This document shows positions 1 to 11,717 of a stretch of 64,000 bases of DNA, one piece after another (the stretch's first letter is position 1; each line of letters opens with the position of its first letter). A model generated the notes under the pieces. It was not told the origin of the DNA and did no database searches. It saw nothing but the letters and a program-made list of their open reading frames with translations. Both the position numbers and the translations under genes were made by a program. Location of the stretch: NCBI GenBank assembly GCA_001466705.2, contig LATX02000100.1, positions 434,001-498,000 on the forward strand. The letters are read 5' to 3'. The DNA is from Moniliophthora roreri. Lineage: Eukaryota; Basidiomycota; Agaricomycetes; Agaricales; Marasmiaceae.

Positions 1-537
1 AAATATTCCTTCTCCTCTCCATCTTGCTCTTCATCATCTGAGAGTGTAACCAGCACACGACCCCGGTCGTATCGAATGGGCGTGTCGGTCAATGTTCCAA
101 AGAGTCCGAGGTTCTTCTGGAGTTGGCCATCGTGCAGGTTGAAGACCATAACGCTGTTGCATACGACGATGAGGGCATCACGAGAAGGATCAATTATAAT
201 TGAACCTTCCCGGAAGTAACCTTCAATGTTTTGTGAAAGGGTTGCGATATGGTGAGGTGAAGACGACCGTATCTCATAGATGTTCGTGGCTTCTTCAGAG
301 AAAGTGAACAAGTATGGGTAAGACAAGTGGATTTGTTCGGCACGAAGGTCTGTCTTTACTAGGAAGTAATGATCTTTCAGCTAGAGCGAGAAAAAGAGTA
401 AACAAATTACACTTACTATGCTTCATGGCAAACGCTAGTAGGTCGTGGTTATGGTTTCCAGAAGTACTTCAATCTCAGAAGCCATTTAGATTGTCAAAAA
501 ATAGGTACTGCGTAACAGGCAGTGCTTGGAAAATCAT
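1..537 (-). CDS. C-terminally truncated (window edge) protein, possible beta-propeller/F-box-associated protein
   Basis: The gene runs off the left edge. A phase-consistent model is exons 509-537, 417-466 and <1-349, with introns 467-508 and 350-416. It starts MIFQALPVTH and continues through HLSYPYLFTFSEEA and IIIDPSRDALIVVCN. Alternating short beta-type stretches such as SVMVFNLHDGQLQKNLG resemble a propeller or WD-like blade of the kind found in fungal F-box/WD proteins, followed by an acidic patch near the cut. The family is inferred from texture only; no diagnostic motif is visible. The first exon is only 29 nt, and an alternative upstream start (MAGLPSLPDAD, about 617) would need a different splice. 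The reading frame of the last exon is the solid part. Confidence 0.4.
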
Positions 538-1653
538 GAATCAGATGGTAGCAGACGCAGAGGAATCAGAATGTGTTTCCAACACCGAGTCAGCATCGGG
601 GAGCGACGGTAAGCCGGCCATGCTTCTTCTTTCAAGCCTCCATGTGCTGATTTTCTGCTAATCTTTCCCCCGTACGTGGTACGATTGGTGACGCGAGACG
701 GTGAGGAATCCAGCTCAGGCTTCATATATTCGATCATTTATATACTCGACCATCTCGACCATTGTCCTGACCAGTTCACAGAAAATCATGATCTCAGCCA
801 ACCTCGATCGCGTGTGTGCACCCTTTCCTCACCCAAATCTAGAATGTACCGCAAGATCAATTTTTGCGGATTTTTCGGGCTACGGTATTCTGAAACTTGA
901 ATCTTGGGTGGCATAGGGTTGATGGCCTATGTATAAAGCACCATCGGCGACTCGCCGTGATCTGTCAATGATTCGCAGCAACCAGATGCTCATTTGGCAC
1001 CCCGGTTTCACTGGACCCTACGTTACAGTGCGCAGAAATGCAATGTTTTGCCAGAAGATTTAATCATTGAAGGCGGTGTCGATGGAATCAAGACAGACTG
1101 CATGATTCATATTGCATTCGGATCTTGTCTCACGTCAAAGTGGTTGTACACAGTGAGTACAACATTCAAAAGTCGCGTATCCCTGAAATGAGCTTAGCGG
1201 TTGTGTTTTGCAAGGTCTTAATGCGAGTTCTCCCTCAGTTCAGGAACATGCAACTAGAGCTTTTGTACCATTCAAGCACCGACCTTGCGCCATAGACCAT
1301 GCAGTGTTCAGGGTCTTTTCTGCAGTATCAATGGATAACAATCGCATAGACCGTTGGCGTAAACTCTGACGGAATAAACGAGATCTCCCTGCGTCAGACA
1401 AATCTCCTTCAAAATCACCACGGTATCCAATGACAACAGTGATAGATGAACATTCCCCTGCTGATCCTGAAACTCCAAGCACTCTCCAAGCCCGCAAGGA
1501 CTACCAGAGATGGCCGTCAGTCCGGAGGTATATAAACCCTTTCCGATCATATTGATTCTCCAGACTGAGTCTCCTTCGTTTTCTTTTCTTCAGCTTTTCC
1601 TTTCGCCCTTCATTTATTGAGAACCGGTTTCTCCTGACGACCCACCTTCCAAC
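538..1653. other. Intergenic region, no gene seen
   Basis: About 1.1 kb between divergent genes. Only short ORFs without codon-usage or splice support are present. The right end holds the promoter of the secreted-protein gene at 1654, with a TATA-like element at 1529-1536. Confidence 0.6.
1529..1536 (+). promoter_or_regulatory. TATA box (TATATAAA) of the 1654 gene
   Basis: TATATAAA lies about 118 nt upstream of the ATG at 1654, in a pyrimidine-rich leader typical of strongly expressed basidiomycete genes. Confidence 0.45.
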
Positions 1654-2772
1654 ATGCGTTACTTTCGTTACTTTATTGCCCTCTTCCTCGTGGTTCTTTG
1701 CTTGACCGAGGTCTCTCTCTCCGCGCCTGCTCCGCCTAAGGTAGGAACCCATTTCTCTTCGTGGTTGGATTTCGACTCAAGTTATCATCCAGAAAGCTTC
1801 TGCGAAGAAACCCGCCGCTCCGCCAGCGAAGAAACCAGCAACTCCCGCTCGACCTCCGACTCCGCCGCCTCAGAGACCTGCTACACCTCCGGCGAATAGC
1901 AGGCCTGGAAGTCCAGCTGCCGCAGCAGACCCTGCAGAGGGAGGTTGCGCTAAGCAGACAACCTGCAGCAAGTGTGGTATGTGCTCTTCACTTTATTCCC
2001 GGGATTGCAGGCAGGTTCATCGTCCTTCAAAGTTGCTGTCAAAGGCTCCGGAAGCAAAGCAGTTTGTGGATTCAAGAAAGCTGGTGGTGGATGTGTTGGT
2101 TTGTCCACCGCACCCGCAGACACTTTGGCGAAGAACGCTGCTGAATGTAAAGCCCTAGATGCTGAGGTATGCCTCCTTTTCTACAGTATAGAGGTTTTGT
2201 TTGACCATTTGTGGACAGTCCGCTGCTACTGAAGCTGCAGAGGCTGACTTTGCCAAGGCTGCCGTGAGCGAATTCAAAAAGATCAAGCCACACGTCTTCG
2301 GGACAGAGAAGGGTCTCAAGAACACTTCCGGAAGGCATTTGGCCAGTGCTTTGCTCAAGGTGCCCGCCAACAAGAACTTGGCACGAACGGAGGATGCTAC
2401 GACTGGATTGTCTAGGTTTGCGACTAATGTACGTCTTCCTACATTCTCTTCGTGTGTTTAGTGGGATACTCATCGGCTTACTAACAGGGCAACAAAGTAA
2501 AGACCACCTGGGATGATGACAAAGGAAAGTATACCCAAGATGAAGTCCAGGGAATGTGTGAGGCTGCCATCAAAGGAGTCTTGAAGCTGAAGAACACGAA
2601 AACGTTGCCCAAGGGAACGGCTATCACGTCGATATCGGTTCGCTCTCCTCGCGGTATGAATCTTTGTATCAGTGTGCAGGGTAATACCAGTGTCTTCCCT
2701 GGGTCGACTAGTGCAACTACGACACCTGCTGGTCAACAATGCACACCTGACGCTGGTGCATCCGACGAGTAG
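1654..2772 (+). CDS. Secreted Ala/Pro/Lys-rich protein of unknown family
   Basis: Five exons (1654-1740, 1793-1976, 2015-2166, 2219-2428, 2488-2772) keep phase and give 305 residues. Residues 1-24 are a clear signal peptide (FIALFLVVLCLTEVSLSA). A Pro/Ala/Lys spacer (KKPAAPPAKKPATPARP type) follows at about 30-75. The rest is a compact domain with cysteines (CAKQTTCSKC, VCGFKKAGGGCVG, NAAECKALDAE) and an Asn/Thr-rich tail. The predicted location is extracellular or cell wall. I recognise no enzyme motif, and the family is probably basidiomycete-restricted (inference). The third acceptor was chosen at 2014 because the nearer AG (2010) breaks the frame. Confidence 0.75.
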
Positions 2773-3407
2773 AGCCTTTCATGATGAATCATGTCTGCTG
2801 TATGATAGTCCTAATCAGTAATCAATAGTTCCCGATCTTCCTTAGCTGCTGGATGAGGCAAAATCAATCGAAGGGTGATCTGGCGTTTAGGATTCGACTA
2901 GCGGGTTATAGACGAACTTCAAGGAGAATTCAAGATGTCTCCGTTGCAAAGTTCGGACCGTGAATCGGAAACGCCCCGAAGACACGCGGTTACTTGCCTC
3001 ATAAGAGATGCCCGATATCGATGTAGCACCCTCCGCTCAAAACGTTGAGTAACTTCGTATTTTGCGACTTTGGTCTAGACTCTATTCGTCGACGCTCTAA
3101 GTAATATATAGTAGTGGCACTACTAGTATAAGTCAAGCTCAAGGATGACACTCTTTTTGGGACTCCTCGCGTCATGTGAGTGGCGTTCTAGGGCGTCCCG
3201 GAAGCAGCAGGCCAATACGGAAAACATAGGCTGAAGGCTGAAGCCAGATTCGTCGACACCGACGCAGTATGTACTAGATCCCATCGACAGGTCCTGGGTG
3301 CAATGAAGGCAGTGGCGGCTGCGGCGTGACTGCGGTGAATTATATGCTCAGACTTGACTCGAGCTCGATTTTATGTGTGCTTGCAGTACCCTGTGCAGAG
3401 CTGCTTC

Positions 3408-3425
3408 TGTGTGTGTGTGTGTGTG
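3408..3425. repeat. (TG)9 microsatellite
   Basis: Uninterrupted TG dinucleotides, about 18 nt, in the intergenic region upstream of the MFS gene. Confidence 0.9.
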
Positions 3426-3724
3426 GAGCTTCCTACTAGCTCCGAGCAAACGATTCCTTGCTATTCATTCTTGGAATCTGTTGTATATCGTTACATCAAT
3501 CGCGCGCAAGTATGTGGTACTACGTATTCCATGCCGATGACCAATCCGGCTGACTCGTTGATAGATTAGAAGGAACCTTTGTGACCTGTAATCGCAACCG
3601 CCGATTGTTGTTGACACGACACGCAGCTTGATGGGAAAACCTGGCTAAACGGCAAGCTAGGGCGTCTTACTTACGAGTCATGGCGGCGATTCAATAGGGG
3701 CCACACTTACGCGCGTTGTCCATT

Positions 3725-3731
3725 TATAAAA
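3725..3731 (+). promoter_or_regulatory. TATA box (TATAAAA) of the MFS transporter gene
   Basis: TATAAAA sits 55 nt upstream of the ATG at 3780, a compact TATA-to-start arrangement. Confidence 0.55.
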
Positions 3732-3779
3732 GGCGCATGTCAAACTTTTGACTCCTCGCTTCATTTGCCCCTGGCCATC

Positions 3780-5872
3780 ATGTCCCAGCCTGCCAAGGAA
3801 CACAAGAGCAGCACTGCTACTTCACCTACGGTTTCTATACAACCCCATGATTCCAATGAAGATGCCAAAGAGCAAATACCTGAGGAGGAGCCGACCGAGT
3901 ATCCTCAAGGATTAAAACTCGCTCTCATTACTCTCGCTCTGTGCCTCAGTGTGTTTTTAATGGCCCTGGTGCGAGATTTTCCTTCAAATCCCTTCATCCC
4001 AGGGTTGACTTTTTTCTTTTTTTCTTCAGGATAATACGTAAGTTGATCTCTAAACGCACGTAGATGGTACTTCTGAACTATTCGGTTTAAAGAATCATTG
4101 CAACGGCCATTGTAAGTGCGCTCTATCTCCCAACGCGAGTCTTCTCAACAGTTGAGCGTCTTTACAGCCCAAAATTACTGACCACTTTCAATCCTTGGAT
4201 GATGTGGGTTGGTATGGATCTGCGTACTTACTTACAACGGCGGGTTTTCAACTCCTCTTTGGGAAATTCTACACATTCCTCTCAATCAAGTGGACGTATA
4301 TCGTTGCGATCTCTATCTTCGAGATAGGGTCGCTCGTCTGTGGCGCCGCACCCTCGAGTAACGCGTTGATTATTGGACGAGCCGTTGCAGGAATCGGTTC
4401 TGCGGGTGTGTTCTCAGGCGCTCTGATAATCATCGCGCACAGTGTGCCCCTTTCCAAGCGCCCCATCTACTCTGGAGTAATCGGTGCTATGTACGGATTG
4501 GCCAGTGTCGCTGGGCCTTTACTAGGAGGCGTTTTTACGGACAAAGTCACATGGAGATGGTAGGTCGTCGTCACAGGACTGATTTCATGAGTCTAACCTT
4601 GGGTCTTTAGGTGTTTTTACATCAATTTGCCTATAGGCGGGGTTACTTTAGGTGGGACCCTTTACCCAGTGCGTTTACGGAGCTCTGAATTTATCTATCT
4701 ATAGGTGTCATCGCGTTGTTCTTCCGCTCTCCACGAAGGTCGAAGCAGATTACGGACTGGCGTGACGGACTGAAAAAGTTCGATTCCTGGGGCACGCTGG
4801 TTTTCATTCCCGCCATCGTCAGTTTATTGCTTGCGCTTCAATGGGTAAGCTTTCGCCTTCAGAAATGGCTATAGTACCACGGTCTAACAAAAAAGAAAAC
4901 AAGGGCGGTACCAAGTATCCATGGGCGTCAGCAAGGATTATTGCCCTGTTTGTTGTGTTTGGTGTATTGATAATCGCGTTCGCCGGAATTCAGATCTGGA
5001 AGCAGGACGATGCCACTGTTCCTCCCCGAATCCTTTTCCAACGTAGTATCTTGGCATCAGCCTTGTTCGCGTTCAGCTTGGGAGCTTCATTCTTCATTTT
5101 GGTGTACTTTGTGAGTTCCTCTTTCATCTGCATATAGCATCGGACATTCATTTTCCATGTAGATCCCTATCTGGTTCCAAGCTATTAAGGGGACGTCGGC
5201 TGTGAGATCGGGCATTGACAACCTCCCTATGATTCTCTCTGTCGTCGTCTCGTCCCTTATTTCGGGAGCAATAATTTCTGCCACCGGTTACTACTCGCCT
5301 TGGATGATCATCAGCAGTGTTCTGGCCTCGGTGGGAGCAGGCATGATTTCGACCTTTGAGCCAGCAACCAGTACAGGGAAGTGGATCGGCTACCAGATCA
5401 TTTATGGTTGGTTCATTTTCCCTCCTTCGGCAAGGTTCTGTGCTAACTCGTCTCCGCAGGCTTCGGTATCGGAAGTGGAATGCAGCAACCTCTCATGGCA
5501 GCCCAAACTGTCCTGCCATTACAAGACGTTCCCAGTGGCACCGCTATCATCGTCTTCATGCAGACGGTCGGCGGCGCGATCTTCATCTCCATTGCTCAGA
5601 ACGTGTTCTCGAACAAATTGGCATCCGGTATCGCAGAGCATGTACCCGATCTCAATCCTGGTGTCATTCTCGGTGCAGGGGCAACTAGTCTCAAATACGT
5701 TGTACCCGAACAATTCCTGGAAAGAGTGATACAGGTGTACAACGATGCCCTGGTTTCTGCGTACTATGTCTCCATCGCTATGGCTTGCCTGACCCTAGTC
5801 GGTGCATTAAGCGTAGAATGGAAAAATATGAAGAAGAGTGGTAATGGACCTGCGACGATGCATGCTGCGTAA
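3780..5872 (+). CDS. MFS drug:H+ antiporter, 14-TM (DHA2) type
   Basis: Nine exons (3780-3968, 4030-4037, 4093-4111, 4168-4559, 4611-4651, 4705-4844, 4904-5110, 5163-5406, 5460-5872) give 550 residues. A hydrophilic N-terminus (about 1-45) precedes 14 predicted membrane spans. Family hallmarks include [20 protein letters not shown] in TM1, [15 protein letters not shown] in TM4, and the DHA2 signature [10 protein letters not shown]...[14 protein letters not shown] in and after TM5. These resemble fungal multidrug, azole or mycotoxin efflux pumps of the plasma membrane; the substrate cannot be read from sequence. The second exon is only 8 nt but encodes the conserved Asp-Asn-Thr of TM1, so it is needed. 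The gene is convergent with the FPP synthase gene. No biosynthetic genes flank it. Confidence 0.92.
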
Positions 5873-6194
5873 AGCAGTTGACGCTTACGTTTTATTTCTA
5901 TTCGTTTCACGCTAATCATGATCTTTTAACGCACATACATGGGAGGAATTTTTGGGGTTCTTGGATTTCGTACAATAGAACTGGAATGTCTAATGATAGA
6001 TGCAATACGTTATTTAACGCTGGCTGTAAATTAATCTACGAATTGCAGGTATCACCTCACTTGACCACACTTGTCAAATTCAGAAAAGTCTATCCTAGTT
6101 TTTGAGCAAGCTACAGATACATGTTATGCGTAGGTATATCGGTACTACAATTTGAACTTTGAAAGCTTTCCTTCTAAGAGTATGCAATTCTTCT
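5873..6194. other. Convergent 3' intergenic region
   Basis: AT-rich 3' flanks of the MFS and FPP synthase genes, with no coding signal. Confidence 0.6.
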
Positions 6195-7550
6195 TTACTT
6201 TTGGCGGCGGTAGATCTTGCCCAAGAAACTCGTGAACACCTCCTTCCTCAGCACACCCTGTTCTCCCGGAGCACCCTCAGGTATGGCATCAATCATTTCT
6301 GTTAAGCTCTTGTAGACGCCCTCCTCATACTCTCTGTATTTCTCCCGAATACCGATCTCCTCAAAGAGAGCCTTGACCCTCTTCTCAGCTTCACCGAGGT
6401 ATCCCTGCTCCTCACCATTGTTCTTCGCAGCCAACGCGCGTGCCTTGGCCTTCTCCTCCTCGTTCGGCTTGACGCCATAGTTCGCATCGAGAACCTTGCG
6501 CTGCTCAGGCGTAGCCAACGCCAAAGCTGTGTTGACCACCCATGAGCACTTGTTATCAACAATGTCTGTTCCAACTTTGCCGATCTGTGCGGGGGTGCCT
6601 GAAAAGTCGAGGAAGTCATCTTGGACCTGGAAGTACTCGCCAAGAGGGAGAAGAATGGACTTGGCAACTTCGTATGGTTTGACGACTTTGCCGGTGGAGG
6701 CGTCAGTGTACGATTCGGGGACACCGCACATGTACATGGCGAGAGCGACGGGGAGGTAGAAGGAGTAGTAGGCGGTTTTGTAGATGACGATAAGGGAGTG
6801 CCTGTTGATTCAGAGGATTAGAAACGCGGGAATAAAACCAAAATCCACGCATGTAACGTACTTCTTCAGGGAGAACCTGTTCAAGTCAACAGAATCCTCG
6901 GGTGCGGTGATGAGATCGATGAGTTGACCCATCTCGGTTTGGTAGGTGACTTCGTGGAAAAGATCGAGGAGATCGACGTAGTAGGATTCCTTCTTGAAAT
7001 GCTTTTTCAAGAGGTAGTAGATGGCACTTTCGAGCATGAAAGAGTCATTAATGGAGATGAGGCCGACTTTGTGGGGATGTTCAACGCGGTACCAGCATGG
7101 CTGTCCACGACGTGTCACCGACGAGTCCATGAGATCGTCAGAGACGAGGAAGAAAGCTTGAAGCTAGAAAATGTGTCAAAAAGGCACCGGCGATTACAAG
7201 GAACGGGCCAACTTACGAGCTCAACACCCCATCCAAGCACAGCTGCTTGCAAGTACTCGTCATCGTTCAGAGGACGACCTTTCAAGATTTCGGCGGTGTC
7301 GACGACCGACATTCCACGGTTGAGCTTGCCTCCTGGGACATTGTAGTCGAGGCTCTATAGATGAACAAATTTTCCCGAAATCAGACAAATCCATTTTCCA
7401 CAGTATTTATTTATAACTCACCCTCGAGTACCACTCTACGGCATCCTGGGGCATTCCCTCACCCTTGAAGTGAATCAAGAGCTCTTCACGGATGACATTC
7501 CATGCACCCTCGAATTTTGCACGTCGAGCGGCTTTGTCGTTGGAGGACAT
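6195..7550 (-). CDS. ERG20: Farnesyl diphosphate synthase
   Basis: This enzyme condenses IPP with DMAPP and then GPP to make farnesyl-PP for sterols, dolichol, ubiquinone side chains, heme A and prenylation. It is cytosolic. Exons 7422-7550, 7217-7354, 6862-7163 and 6195-6801 give 391 residues. The first Asp-rich motif DDLMD (about 98-102) is preceded by the aromatic pair of [13 protein letters not shown], typical of chain-length control at C15. The second motif DDFLD lies at about 251-255, followed by [14 protein letters not shown] and the basic C-terminus KIYRRQK. The length is somewhat above the roughly 350 of yeast Erg20; the extra is partly an Ala/Lys/Glu-rich segment before the C-terminal helices. 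This is a housekeeping gene. I see no terpene synthase nearby. Confidence 0.97.
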
Positions 7551-8205
7551 TATTGTTATCGATGTCGATGAAAGAAGGTATCGATGGTGGAGGTTGAGGT
7601 GAAAGAAGTGCTGCCGAAATGAGTTCTGACTAACGCCGCGAAAACGTCTATGGAATAGGATAATAATGTGTTTGGGGACAGGGGCAAGGGAAAAGGTGAG
7701 AGCCCAGCGATCGCGACAAAACTTTTTTATATTCCGGCCGCTTCAGAGGTGGTCTCTACCCAATTAGTACATTGTTTCAAATTCAGGTCATCTATGCTTA
7801 TTATCTGCTGAGGGTAGACGCGTTAGTACGCGTCCAAGGCTGGACGGCTGTGGATAGCGATTCCGATTGATATCACCGCGTTTGGCAGGTGGTCAACGTC
7901 CGTAACGTCAAACGGAATTATGTCGATTTTCGGTGTATAGGTCTTTCCCCTGAAGAGTAGGGGTAGGCAAGTCCACTCCAAGTCGTCGCAAGTTACTCTT
8001 GTCGGATTGCTGCGTTAAATGCGGAACTCTAGATAGCTGCAGGAAATGATACCTGGTACTTGCGGCAGTGCATGGCTGAAGTATATCAAATATAGCGGCC
8101 GCATAAAGTAGGAAATTAAATGATGGTCACTATAGTTGACTCATGTTCAGTCCATCCCAACATTCAGGATGGTATCGGGCACTTCCTGCCCATATATAGA
8201 TCAAA
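7551..8205. other. Intergenic region upstream of ERG20
   Basis: Contains the ERG20 promoter and the 3' end of the F-box gene. No ORF is supported. Confidence 0.6.
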
Positions 8206-11134
8206 CTATTGTATAGTATAAGTACGCTGGCTTAAGCCGTTTAGATTCCCTGTGGCAATGCCCGCCCACATACATCGGTAGTCACTTGGATCCGACGGAT
8301 CGGAGACGTTGTGCCTACGCAGTTCATCAAATTTCAAAATCGTAGTTTCATGCAAGGCGAAGCAAAACTCACTTGTCTCTCATATGCATCTTGATTCCCT
8401 TTTCGTTCAAGAGGGATGTAGAGGCTCGATTGCAATGATTGCACGAATACAGACCACCGTTGGTGATATTAATTGAAGAAAGCTTGCGCGATGGCCTGCC
8501 ATGCAGCGCTGGCGCAAAGTAGAAGTAATCTATGTCACGTCGAGATCGAGCAATCCCATGTCTTTGATTGGATAAGTTTCAGTTTCTAAAGATAAAAACC
8601 GACCCACTCACTCCTGTTTTGCATGCCACATCACTGCCCACCGACCGACCTGAGATTCCATGTGCGCAGGACAGTGATTACAGCACCAGACATCACGTCC
8701 AAAGATGGAATCGTGTTCGTGTTTTTGTATGATCGACGTAACCTCCGGGGAAAATGTGCACCACTTCAACTGCTTGTGTCCGGCGTCAACAACATGGGCC
8801 ACCTGTGAATCAAGCCCATGGTGAGTAGGAGAAAGAATCAATTGAAAGGAACTCACAGCTTCGCGCCAATTGAACACTGGCCGTCTTCTGACCCCTTCTG
8901 GACAAGCTAAACACAGGAACCTGTCTATTCTTGAGTCCAATTCCTCGGCTAGCGTAGAGTGTGGGTCCAAGTTCAAGGTACGTATCAAGGAGCTTGCAGC
9001 TTCAGAGCCCAGAACATTGAATCGGAAAAGTCCATCGTCAGCTGTACCATGGTTGTGAGTACCTACGCATTCCCATCCGATTAGACAGCCACCCCAGATG
9101 CATCCGTCATCTTCACCGTAACAGCACGAAAAAACCGACGTTGCAAGAGACAAGACGTCCACATTGCTTGCAGTATCGGTAGTCCGGGCCAGATGAACCA
9201 GATTTCTGCACTGTTCCTTTAGCATGTTGATCCGGTCTTCAACGGTAGGCATAATGAAGGGAATAGCTTCTGCACAGTCCTGTTCGGTTATAGACTTGTC
9301 GGTGGGTGAAGTAATGAGTTCTTGTAGAAACGATATTGATTCGCGTATGAGGGAGATGGGAGGCCAGTACGGCCAAAGTTTAGGTCGAGTGGTTTTCTTG
9401 TGATTTCTGATTGTATCTTCGGCCACAGTTGTCCTTTTTTCAACCAAGATTCGTCGTTCCCGTTCGAGGCGATGTTCCCGTTCTCGCTCGACGATAGGTA
9501 CATATTCATATCGAATCTCCTTCCATTCTTACCGGGGTATCTCAATAAGTTGCATAGAACATAGAGGGAGGCACTCACTTCTTCGAGTAATTCTCAGTGT
9601 GCGATAATATCCTGCATTGATCCACTCGGGCCAGAAGTCTTCGCGTAAGGACATCAAAACGTCCTCAACTGAGAGTATGTCAACGCGGTCGAAACCTTCT
9701 TTTGCGAGGTGACTTTGAAGCCTGGAATAGACCACATACACGTAAGTCAAAGCTAGGGAAACAGGATCGTCAAGCCTCAACCTTGCAAAAAACCTTTTCT
9801 TTCTCCGCTCAGTAGCTTCGGTGTATTCCTTTTTGGTCTGAATGTACCAGTGTTGGCACTCCACAATTTGCTTAAACAAACTGGATGAGCTGACAATCGA
9901 ATTGCATGACGAATATCTACCTTGTTGTAAGCCTCTACAAGGGCACGTCTCGATTTCTTCCATTCCATAAATGCACCTTCTGCGCCATTTACAGATTTGT
10001 CCACAGCCTCCCGCCGAATGATATATTCACGAAGGACATCCCCAAGGTCCACCAGAAGTGTGGGCTCGGCGAATTCATCAGGAACGCCTGTAGGTGTTCG
10101 TCCATGAATCAAGTTGGAGATCGAAAGTGAAGGAAAGAGGCACACCGTCATCATATGTCTTCACGGTATAGTCGTGAACAAGGCTGATTTGCTCTATGTT
10201 ATCTTCGTCAGGGAAAGTGATTCTTCCCACGTAAAGTCAGTCCAAGGGTAATACGCGTGGATGGTGCGAGAATACCTGTTCCATTTACAGTTATAACATA
10301 GTCTTTGTCGCAAGGCAAAATCTGGCTCGGCAGATGATGTAAACGTGCAGCACTGGAAGCAGTGAGCTCGAATAAACGACGCAAGACGTCAAAATACCTA
10401 CATCACAGGACGATGAGCCGAAGAATAATCTAGCCCAGTTGAAACCATGAATGTCCGGCGGACAAGCAGGCATTATTGGGTCAGATGACGAATGAAAGGA
10501 TTGTTGCCAGACGGACACAGAGGCCCAAGATAAGAGGAACTTCCGAAAGGTCTGATTCACTCGACATAACGTATAGAGATCCACCGGGTGGGTAAAACCA
10601 AAAGTCTGGAATTCGTTCAATGGGCGTGAATGAGGAGGGCTTTTGAATGTTCGCGTACCAGTGCAACGATCTCTTCTGGCATTTCGATTAGTAGCATGCT
10701 GAGATTTCGAACTCTCTTTCGACGTCCCAATCCTCTGTGCACGCGGTTCCTAACATCTTCACACATGTAGTTCCTGAAAGGGACCTCCCGCAATCGGCTC
10801 GCACCAACTTCAAAAGGAGAATCCGGGTTCTCGCCAGGTTGAAACGGTAAATTGGTAGAAAGCCATGCGTTACCTGCAGCGAGATTAGTAGCCGCGTCGA
10901 AAAGAAATCAACTTAGGACTTACATAGAGCCTTTGAGTCTCGGACTCGTACTAGAGTTTCTACCCTTCCCCAATCATCGTCATCCAGCACGAATGGTTCC
11001 ACCTCGCTTCCTGGCATGGCCGAGTCCATCTGGTAGTAATCTTCTCGAGCAATGTCGTCCCTGGAAGGACAGAACGGAAGGTAAGATAATAGATCCCAAG
11101 TATCGGTGTCGGTAGATTCTGGAGGCTTCCCCAT
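8206..11134 (-). CDS. F-box protein with Cys-pair-rich C-terminus (basidiomycete-expanded family)
   Basis: Twelve exons fit in phase: 10924-11134, 10659-10873, 10402-10605, 10276-10352, 10146-10222, 9921-10087, 9782-9870, 9579-9721, 8857-9527, 8612-8802, 8373-8495, 8206-8314 (about 758 residues). An F-box at about 133-180 starts LIEMPEEIVAL and continues HPVDLYTLCRVNQTFRKFLL and SVWQQSF; this binds Skp1 and makes the protein a candidate SCF ubiquitin-ligase adaptor. CxxC-like pairs follow (LCYNCKW, FLCLACPEG, WCCNHCP, YSCNHCN), suggesting metal binding. A basic coiled segment (VEREREHRLERERR) lies in the middle. The N-terminal start at 11134 is the longest option; a downstream Met is possible. 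The in-frame 60-nt intron 9722-9781 is inferred from a branch-like CTTTGAC and a good acceptor. Substrate unknown. Confidence 0.8.
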
Positions 11135-11717
11135 GATTTTGAGTTTTCGACATTTCCTGGACGATTCGGACTCCTATTAAGTAGCCCCCAAGTGCAATGT
11201 TGCTCAATACGAGTCATTCGGAACCATGGTTTCGGACATGATAGAGTGATAGGGTCGGTTTCGAAATGTCACCGCCCATAAGTGGTGACTGAGCGTTGCG
11301 TATTGCCGTGTCGCTTAAAAGGTGGGCCCAGCTTTGCCTGTTTCCAGCTGCCCTGCAAGCAAGTAGCAACTCCCAGTCAAATACAGACCGAAGCTTTACT
11401 TGCGGTTGCATGGAAAGACAGACGTTGCGAGAGACAAAACTTGGGTAACGCCGGGTCGAAATGTCTAGACGTTGAGCTGTGGGAAGCGGTGTTGTTCTGT
11501 TGTCTGGAGCAATAATGCGCGCACGGCTACAGTGCAAGATGCGCAATCAGATGCGAGTTGATTGCCAAAGACTTGGGCAGTGAGCGCTGGTTGTATTGGA
11601 AAAAGTCGGGAATACGAAGCAACTACGGAACACGGAGAATTAGCCAGAGTGCCGACGAGGCTTGATTAGGTTACGAGTCTGACCGCGACGGCCACTATTG
11701 GTCGGCATCAGCATGCT
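11135..11717. other. Divergent intergenic region F-box gene / MDM34
   Basis: A shared promoter region of about 580 bp. Short ORFs here have no splice or family support. Confidence 0.55.

Larger units (their letters stand above)
2773..3779. other. Intergenic region with (TG)n tract and MFS promoter
   Basis: No coding region is supported here. It contains a (TG)9 microsatellite at 3408-3425 and the TATA box of the transporter gene at 3725-3731. Confidence 0.6.

Noticed and set aside
3780..7550. MFS pump next to FPP synthase as a terpenoid biosynthetic cluster
   Set aside because: The FPP synthase is the ordinary housekeeping type. No terpene synthase, P450 or tailoring enzyme lies nearby, and the two genes are merely convergent.
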